A stretch of 64,000 nt of DNA from NCBI RefSeq assembly GCF_900110895.1, contig NZ_FOIQ01000003.1:310001-374000 (forward strand), written 5' to 3'. The translations under genes were made by a program, and so were the position numbers. Position 1 is the stretch's first letter. The number at the start of each line of letters is the position of its first letter. Below the pieces are notes generated by a model, which saw only the letters and a program-made list of their open reading frames with translations, was not told the origin of the DNA and did not search any database. Of this stretch, positions 60,216 to 64,000 are shown piece after piece. The DNA comes from Prevotella aff. ruminicola Tc2-24. GTDB lineage: Bacteria; Bacteroidota; Bacteroidia; Bacteroidales; Bacteroidaceae.

Positions 60216-60830
60216 TTACTTGTTGATTATTACAGTTGAACCATTGTAACCAGCGCAGCTACCCTTCACAAGGATCAGGTTGTGCTCCGGTATTACCTTT
60301 AACACTTTGAGGTTCTGAGTTGTCACTCTGTCGCCGCCCATCTGGCCGCCCATGCGCATTCCCTTGAACACCTTGGCGGGATAAGAACAGGCACCGATAG
60401 AACCCGGCTTACGCAGACGGTCGTCCTGACCGTGTGTAGACTGGCCTACGCCACCGAAACCATGGCGCTTCACAACACCCTGGAATCCCTTACCTTTAGA
60501 CGTACCGACCACATCAACAAACTCGGCACCTTCGAAGATGTCGACCGTGATGGTGTCGCCGAGGTTATACTCCTCGTCAAACTTGAACTCGGCCAAGTGG
60601 GCCTTTGGTGTTGTGTTAGCCTTCTTGAAGATACCCATCATTGGTTTGGTGGTGTTCTTCTCCTTCTTCTCTCCGAAGGCGAGCTGAACGGCCTTGTAAC
60701 CGTCCTTCTCTACAGACTTAACCTGAGTTACAACACAAGGACCAGCTTCGATGACAGTGCACGGCACATTCTTACCGTCGGCACTGAAAACGGATGTCAT
60801 TCCGATTTTTCTTCCAATTAATCCTGGCAT
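60216..60830 (-). CDS. rplC: 50S ribosomal protein L3
   Basis: 204 aa. [55 protein letters not shown] conserved core and [22 protein letters not shown]. First gene of the S10 part as transcribed here, since rpsJ is cut off by a terminator and HU gene; it has its own promoter and a ~180-nt leader. Confidence 0.98.
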   Translation of the reverse strand: MPGLIGRKIGMTSVFSADGKNVPCTVIEAGPCVVTQVKSVEKDGYKAVQLAFGEKKEKNTTKPMMGIFKKANTTPKAHLAEFKFDEEYNLGDTITVDIFEGAEFVDVVGTSKGKGFQGVVKRHGFGGVGQSTHGQDDRLRKPGSIGACSYPAKVFKGMRMGGQMGGDRVTTQNLKVLKVIPEHNLILVKGSCAGYNGSTVIINK

Positions 60831-60870
60831 TTCAGTTTAAAATTAATAATGATGTTAATATATAAAGTTT

Positions 60871-60922
60871 CTTTTTAAGTGTCATCTCGCTATTCCCGAT
60901 GCATACAAACTCACTTAAAAAG
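60871..60922 (-). promoter_or_regulatory. Hairpin in the rplC (S10 operon) leader
   Basis: Exact inverted repeat CTTTTTAAGTG / CACTTAAAAAG (60871-60881 and 60912-60922) with a 30-nt loop, 41 nt before the rplC ATG. A candidate ribosomal-protein leader element. Confidence 0.65.
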
Positions 60923-61014
60923 GAACTTCAACTGCTTCATTTTTGAAGGCTAAGTCGCTCTTTACCAGAGTATTGATAGCATACAAGCCAGCGCAATACG
61001 CACTTTCGCGGGTG

Positions 61015-61045
61015 CAAAGGTACTACTATTTATTGGAACACGCAA
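61015..61045 (-). promoter_or_regulatory. Promoter of the rplC operon (TTG-N20-TACCTTTG)
   Basis: Minus strand TTG at 61045-61043, 20-bp spacer, TACCTTTG at 61022-61015. Start of transcription near 61010. Confidence 0.78.
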
Positions 61046-61140
61046 CATTAATTAGCTTTCCAAAGCAACTTTTAAGGTTTTTTATAATTTCCACACCCTA
61101 TGACACAAGAGGAACGACCTATCCGATAAGGATATCTGCA

Positions 61141-61581
61141 TCACTTGGCCTTACTACTGGAAGGTGCTTCTATGGCCTCACACTCTTCCAGCAGGCCACG
61201 ACGGATATGGCCGGCCAGGGCACCGTCTGATGGCTTGTAGCGCTCACCGTGAGGGGTATAGTTGCACTTGAACCCAGTGATATGCCGGTCACGACGGAAC
61301 TCCTTCGGACTATCCACGCAGACGCTTTTCACAGAGATTGAGAGTTTACCCATCTCTTTCAAGTCGACGACGTAGCCATTCTGCATGTAATGGCGCACGG
61401 TATCAAACAGCTCACGCAGCACCAGTCTCACGTCCGAGGCTTTTGCCGAGCAGTTCGTCTCGATCATCCTCTCTATCTCCTCGAGCGAGATTTCACCTTG
61501 CTTGACGGTGTGGGCATAGTATTTGCCGTAGTTCCGGTCGCTCTTAATCTTGTTCTGAACCAGTCTGTAATGAATAGCCAT
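61141..61581 (-). CDS. HU-family DNA-binding protein (HU-HIG type)
   Basis: 146 aa. MAIHYRLVQNKIKSDRNYGKYYAHTVKQGEISLEEIERMIE is the start of the Bacteroidota HU-HIG family, followed by ASDVRLVLRELFDTVRHYMQNGYVVDLKEMGKLSISVKS, an HU/IHF-like core, and a C-terminal tail ending in SSSKAK. It lacks the canonical RNPxT arm of classical HU. It probably bends or coats DNA; target not known. It sits between rpsJ and rplC with its own promoter, and its upstream region has GC-rich tandem repeats that could be its own binding sites. Confidence 0.88.
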   Translation of the reverse strand: MAIHYRLVQNKIKSDRNYGKYYAHTVKQGEISLEEIERMIETNCSAKASDVRLVLRELFDTVRHYMQNGYVVDLKEMGKLSISVKSVCVDSPKEFRRDRHITGFKCNYTPHGERYKPSDGALAGHIRRGLLEECEAIEAPSSSKAK

Positions 61582-61598
61582 ACTTCGTTTTTTGCTTG

Positions 61599-61630
61599 CA
61601 AATATAAGGATTATTATTCAAACTGCCAAA
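61599..61630 (-). promoter_or_regulatory. Promoter of the HU gene (TTTGG-N19-TATATTTG)
   Basis: Minus strand TTTGG (61630-61626), 19-bp spacer, TATATTTG (61606-61599); full consensus. Leader only ~13 nt. Confidence 0.85.
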
Positions 61631-61639
61631 CCTTACAGT

Positions 61640-61703
61640 CCAAAATCGGCGGAATTGCTGACCAAATCCGCCGGTTTTGGCGACCAAATCCGCCGATTTT
61701 GGT
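61640..61703. repeat. GC-rich tandem/inverted repeats upstream of the HU promoter
   Basis: Two 22-bp direct repeats (61660-61681 and 61682-61703, 20 of 22 identical; core GACCAAATCCGCCG) and one inverted half-copy CCAAAATCGGCGGA (61640-61653). They start 10 bp upstream of the -33 element, and could fold with each other in rpsJ read-through RNA. Confidence 0.85.
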
Positions 61704-61710
61704 CAAAACA

Positions 61711-61738
61711 AAAACAGCGCGCCCGAAAGAGCACGCTG
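61711..61738 (-). terminator. Intrinsic terminator after rpsJ
   Basis: Minus strand stem CAGCGTGC / GCGCGCTG (one T-G wobble), loop TCTTTCGG, then TTTTTGTTTT. Ends the fusA-rpsJ transcript 25 bp past the rpsJ stop. Confidence 0.88.
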
Positions 61739-61762
61739 CCTATCATAAGGATGAGTACGATC

Positions 61763-62068
61763 CTATACCTTGATCTCAACCTCAACACCGCTGGGGAGCT
61801 CGAGCTTCATCAGGGCATCGACGGTCTTAGCTGTAGAGCTGTAGATGTCGATCAGACGCTTGTAGTCTGACAGCTGGAACTGCTCACGAGCCTTCTTGTT
61901 AACGAAGGTAGAGCGGTTTACAGTGTAGATACGCTTGTGTGTAGGAAGGGGGATAGGACCGCTGATGATAGCACCGGTAGCCTTCACAGCCTTCACGATC
62001 TTCTCTGCTGACTTGTCCACGAGTTTGTGGTCGTAGCTCTTCAGCTTAATACGAATTTTCTGACTCAT
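61763..62068 (-). CDS. rpsJ: 30S ribosomal protein S10
   Basis: 101 aa. [53 protein letters not shown] and [35 protein letters not shown]. Besides its 30S role it is the NusE factor of transcription antitermination. Here it ends the fusA transcript, being followed by an intrinsic terminator, and is not directly joined to rplC. Confidence 0.98.
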   Translation of the reverse strand: MSQKIRIKLKSYDHKLVDKSAEKIVKAVKATGAIISGPIPLPTHKRIYTVNRSTFVNKKAREQFQLSDYKRLIDIYSSTAKTVDALMKLELPSGVEVEIKV

Positions 62069-62150
62069 TTGTTGAATTATTAATAATTGATTATGAAAAG
62101 TGGAGGCCGCTAAAGAGTCATTTACTCAGCGGCACTCCGTATTGTCTCTT

Positions 62151-64000
62151 TTACACGAGGTCGGCACGACCCTTCACCTCCTCGAGCACTGCCTTGGCGA
62201 TAGAGCTTGAGAGCGGTGCATGGTGATCGTACTCCATAGAACTGGTAGCACGGCCTGAGGTGATGGTACGAAGAGCGGTCACATAACCGAACATCTCTGA
62301 CAGGGGAACCTGAGCCTTCACGACACGGGCACCGCTGCGAGCCTCTTCCATGCCCTCTACCTGACCACGACGCTTGTTCAGGTCACCGATCACGTCACCC
62401 ATGTTCTCCTCGGGTGTCACCACCTCGAGTTTCATGATGGGCTCCATCAGCACAGGCTTAGCCTGAGCGCAGACAGACTTATAAGCCATCTGGGCTGCGA
62501 TCTCGAACGAGAGCTGGTCAGAGTCAACGGGGTGGAACGAACCATCCACGACAACGACCTTCAGCGAATCCATCGGATAGCCACCGAGGATACCATTCTT
62601 CATGGCTGCCTCGAAACCCTTCTGGATAGAGGGGATAAACTCCTTGGGGATATTACCACCCTTGACCTCGTTCACGAACTGCAGGCCACCGTCCTTAGCG
62701 ATATCCCAATCGTCATCGACCGGACCAACGTTCACGATGATATCAGCGAACTTACCGCGACCACCAGACTGCTTCTTGTAAACCTCACGGTAGCCCATGA
62801 CGGTCTTCGTGATAGCCTCCTTGTAGTTAACCTGCGGCTTACCCTGGTTACACTCAACCTTGAACTCGCGCTTCAGACGGTCGATGATGATATCGAGGTG
62901 AAGCTCACCCATACCTGAGATGATGGTCTGACCACTCTGCTCGTCGGTACGTACGGTGAATGTCGGGTCTTCCTCAGCCAACTTGGCGAGACCGTTATCG
63001 AGCTTAGCCACGTCGGCCTGGCTCTTCGGCTCAACTGCGATAGAGATCACAGTATCGGGGAAGGTCATGGACTCGAGCACGATAGGATGTCCCTCGTCGC
63101 AGAGGGTATCACCTGTGCGGATATCCTTGAAGCCTACACCTGCGCCGATATCACCGGCATCGATGGACTCCATGGGGATCTCCTTATTTGAGTTCATCTG
63201 GAACAGACGGCTGATACGCTCCTTCTTACCTGAACGGGGGTTGAACACATAGCTTCCGGCAGTGATCTTACCCGAGTAAACACGGAAGAACACCAGACGG
63301 CCCATGTACGGGTCGGTAGCGATCTTAAAGGCCAGAGCCGATGTCGGCTCGTCCTCAGAAGGCTTACGATCCTCTTCCTCTTCTGTGCTGGGGTTGGTAC
63401 CCTTGATCACCTCTACGTCGACAGGAGCCGGCAGGAAGGCGCACACATAGTCAAGGAGGGGCTGAACGCCCTTGTTCTTATATGAAGAACCAAGCAGCAT
63501 CGGGGTGCACTGCATGGCGATGGTTCCCTTACGGATAGCGGCGATAATCTCCTCCTCTGTGATTGAGTTAGGATCATCGAAATACTTCTCCATCAGAGCC
63601 TCATCGTACTCGGCAGCAGCCTCAAGCAGCTTATTACGCCACTCGTCGCACTCAGCCTCAAGGTCTGCAGGGATATCCTCGACATCATACTCGGCACCCA
63701 TGGTCTCATCGTGCCACAGGATAGCCTTCATCTTGATCAGGTCTACCAGACCCTTGAAGTTCTCCTCAGCACCGATGGGCACCTGGATAACAACAGGGTT
63801 AGCGCCCAGGATGTCCTTCATCTGCTGCACAGTCTCGAAGAAGTCTGCACCAGAGCGGTCCATCTTATTAACATAGCCGATACGGGGCACATTGTACTTG
63901 TCGGCCTGGCGCCATACCGTCTCTGACTGAGGCTGTACGCCATCAGCCGCAGAATATGTAGCCACAGCACCGTCGAGCACGCGCAGTGAACGCTCCACCT
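62151..64000 (-). CDS. fusA: Elongation factor G (5' end missing)
   Basis: About 616 C-terminal residues are present; the gene starts beyond the right edge. The GTP-binding part visible includes the G4 motif NKMD ([15 protein letters not shown]) and the G' insertion; G1-G3 lie outside. Domain II ([23 protein letters not shown]), domain III ([41 protein letters not shown]), domain IV ([13 protein letters not shown], and a loop with [25 protein letters not shown]) and domain V ([30 protein letters not shown]). Translocase of the ribosome. Followed by rpsJ after 82 bp. A GTG near the window edge is an internal Val codon, not the start. Confidence 0.97.
   Translation of the reverse strand, partial: VERSLRVLDGAVATYSAADGVQPQSETVWRQADKYNVPRIGYVNKMDRSGADFFETVQQMKDILGANPVVIQVPIGAEENFKGLVDLIKMKAILWHDETMGAEYDVEDIPADLEAECDEWRNKLLEAAAEYDEALMEKYFDDPNSITEEEIIAAIRKGTIAMQCTPMLLGSSYKNKGVQPLLDYVCAFLPAPVDVEVIKGTNPSTEEEEDRKPSEDEPTSALAFKIATDPYMGRLVFFRVYSGKITAGSYVFNPRSGKKERISRLFQMNSNKEIPMESIDAGDIGAGVGFKDIRTGDTLCDEGHPIVLESMTFPDTVISIAVEPKSQADVAKLDNGLAKLAEEDPTFTVRTDEQSGQTIISGMGELHLDIIIDRLKREFKVECNQGKPQVNYKEAITKTVMGYREVYKKQSGGRGKFADIIVNVGPVDDDWDIAKDGGLQFVNEVKGGNIPKEFIPSIQKGFEAAMKNGILGGYPMDSLKVVVVDGSFHPVDSDQLSFEIAAQMAYKSVCAQAKPVLMEPIMKLEVVTPEENMGDVIGDLNKRRGQVEGMEEARSGARVVKAQVPLSEMFGYVTALRTITSGRATSSMEYDHHAPLSSSIAKAVLEEVKGRADLV

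Larger units (their letters stand above)
60831..61140. other. Leader/promoter region between the HU gene and rplC
   Basis: 310 bp without a gene. Holds a consensus promoter (61015-61045), a ~180-nt rplC leader with an 11-bp hairpin (60871-60922), and about 95 bp of sequence after the HU stop with only a weak TATCC-TTATC-GGATA stem. No ORF seen. Confidence 0.8.

Noticed and set aside
1..64000. tRNA, rRNA, insertion sequence, prophage or conjugative element
   Set aside because: None recognised by eye on either strand; no transposase, integrase or relaxase motifs in any frame.

Overview
This 64-kb window is bacterial chromosome from a Bacteroidota, most likely Prevotella or a close relative (Prevotellaceae). 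The reasons are the SusC/SusD pair, ECF sigma / short anti-sigma / TonB-barrel cassettes, BACON and carboxypeptidase-regulatory domains, HU-HIG proteins, and promoters of the Bacteroidota type (TTTG about 19-20 bp before TAnnTTTG) in front of many genes. Both ends cut a gene: a GH5 glycosidase at the left and fusA at the right.

Layout. (1) 1-8.3 kb, minus strand: a polysaccharide utilisation locus (susC, susD, a two-repeat surface glycan-binding lipoprotein, a GH16 laminarinase-like enzyme, a GH5 enzyme), best read as acting on beta-1,3 or mixed-linkage glucan. A separately transcribed FHS-type sugar:H+ symporter follows. (2) 9.9-25.3 kb: a MacB-like ABC permease with its ATPase, a TolC/HlyD pair, two outer-membrane beta-barrel proteins, a membrane-anchored winged-helix regulator and a membrane-anchored MutS-like ATPase, all minus strand. 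Divergent from tolC runs a translationally coupled trio: a hydrolase/deoxyribonucleotidase-like fusion, an NtrC-type sigma-54 activator and a histidine kinase. The tolC and ABC-permease genes share one promoter layout: a -24/-12-like element and two TGTCCA-N5-TGGACA-type palindromes 22 bp apart. This points to a sigma-54 export regulon run by the adjacent two-component pair, and it is the most interesting system here. (3) 25.3-31.1 kb: alanine dehydrogenase, a large receiver/PPDK-N hybrid protein of unclear role, and two small exported carboxypeptidase-regulatory-domain proteins.

(4) 31.3-38.9 kb, plus strand: two tandem paralogous cassettes, each an ECF sigma factor, a short single-TM STN-type protein and an STN-containing TonB-dependent barrel. 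A third, different ECF cassette (39.1-41.2 kb) faces them across an 87-bp inverted-repeat element. (5) 41.4-45.8 kb: metY behind a perfectly duplicated promoter, gdhA whose 3' end lies in a 42-bp direct repeat, rlpA, and a glycine-zipper lipoprotein.

(6) 46-64 kb, minus strand: the fusA-rpsJ / S10-spc-alpha ribosomal cluster in the order fusA, rpsJ, [HU], rplC, rplD, rplW, rplB, rpsS, rplV, rpsC, rplP, rpmC, rpsQ, rplN, rplX, rplE, rpsN, rpsH, rplF, rplR, rpsE, rpmD, rplO, secY, map, infA, rpmJ, rpsM, rpsK, rpsD, rpoA, rplQ. A terminator after rpsJ, an HU-family gene with its own promoter, and a new promoter with a structured leader before rplC split a unit that is usually contiguous. No tRNA, rRNA, CRISPR array, IS element or prophage gene was seen. 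All functions come from reading motifs and context; no database search was run.
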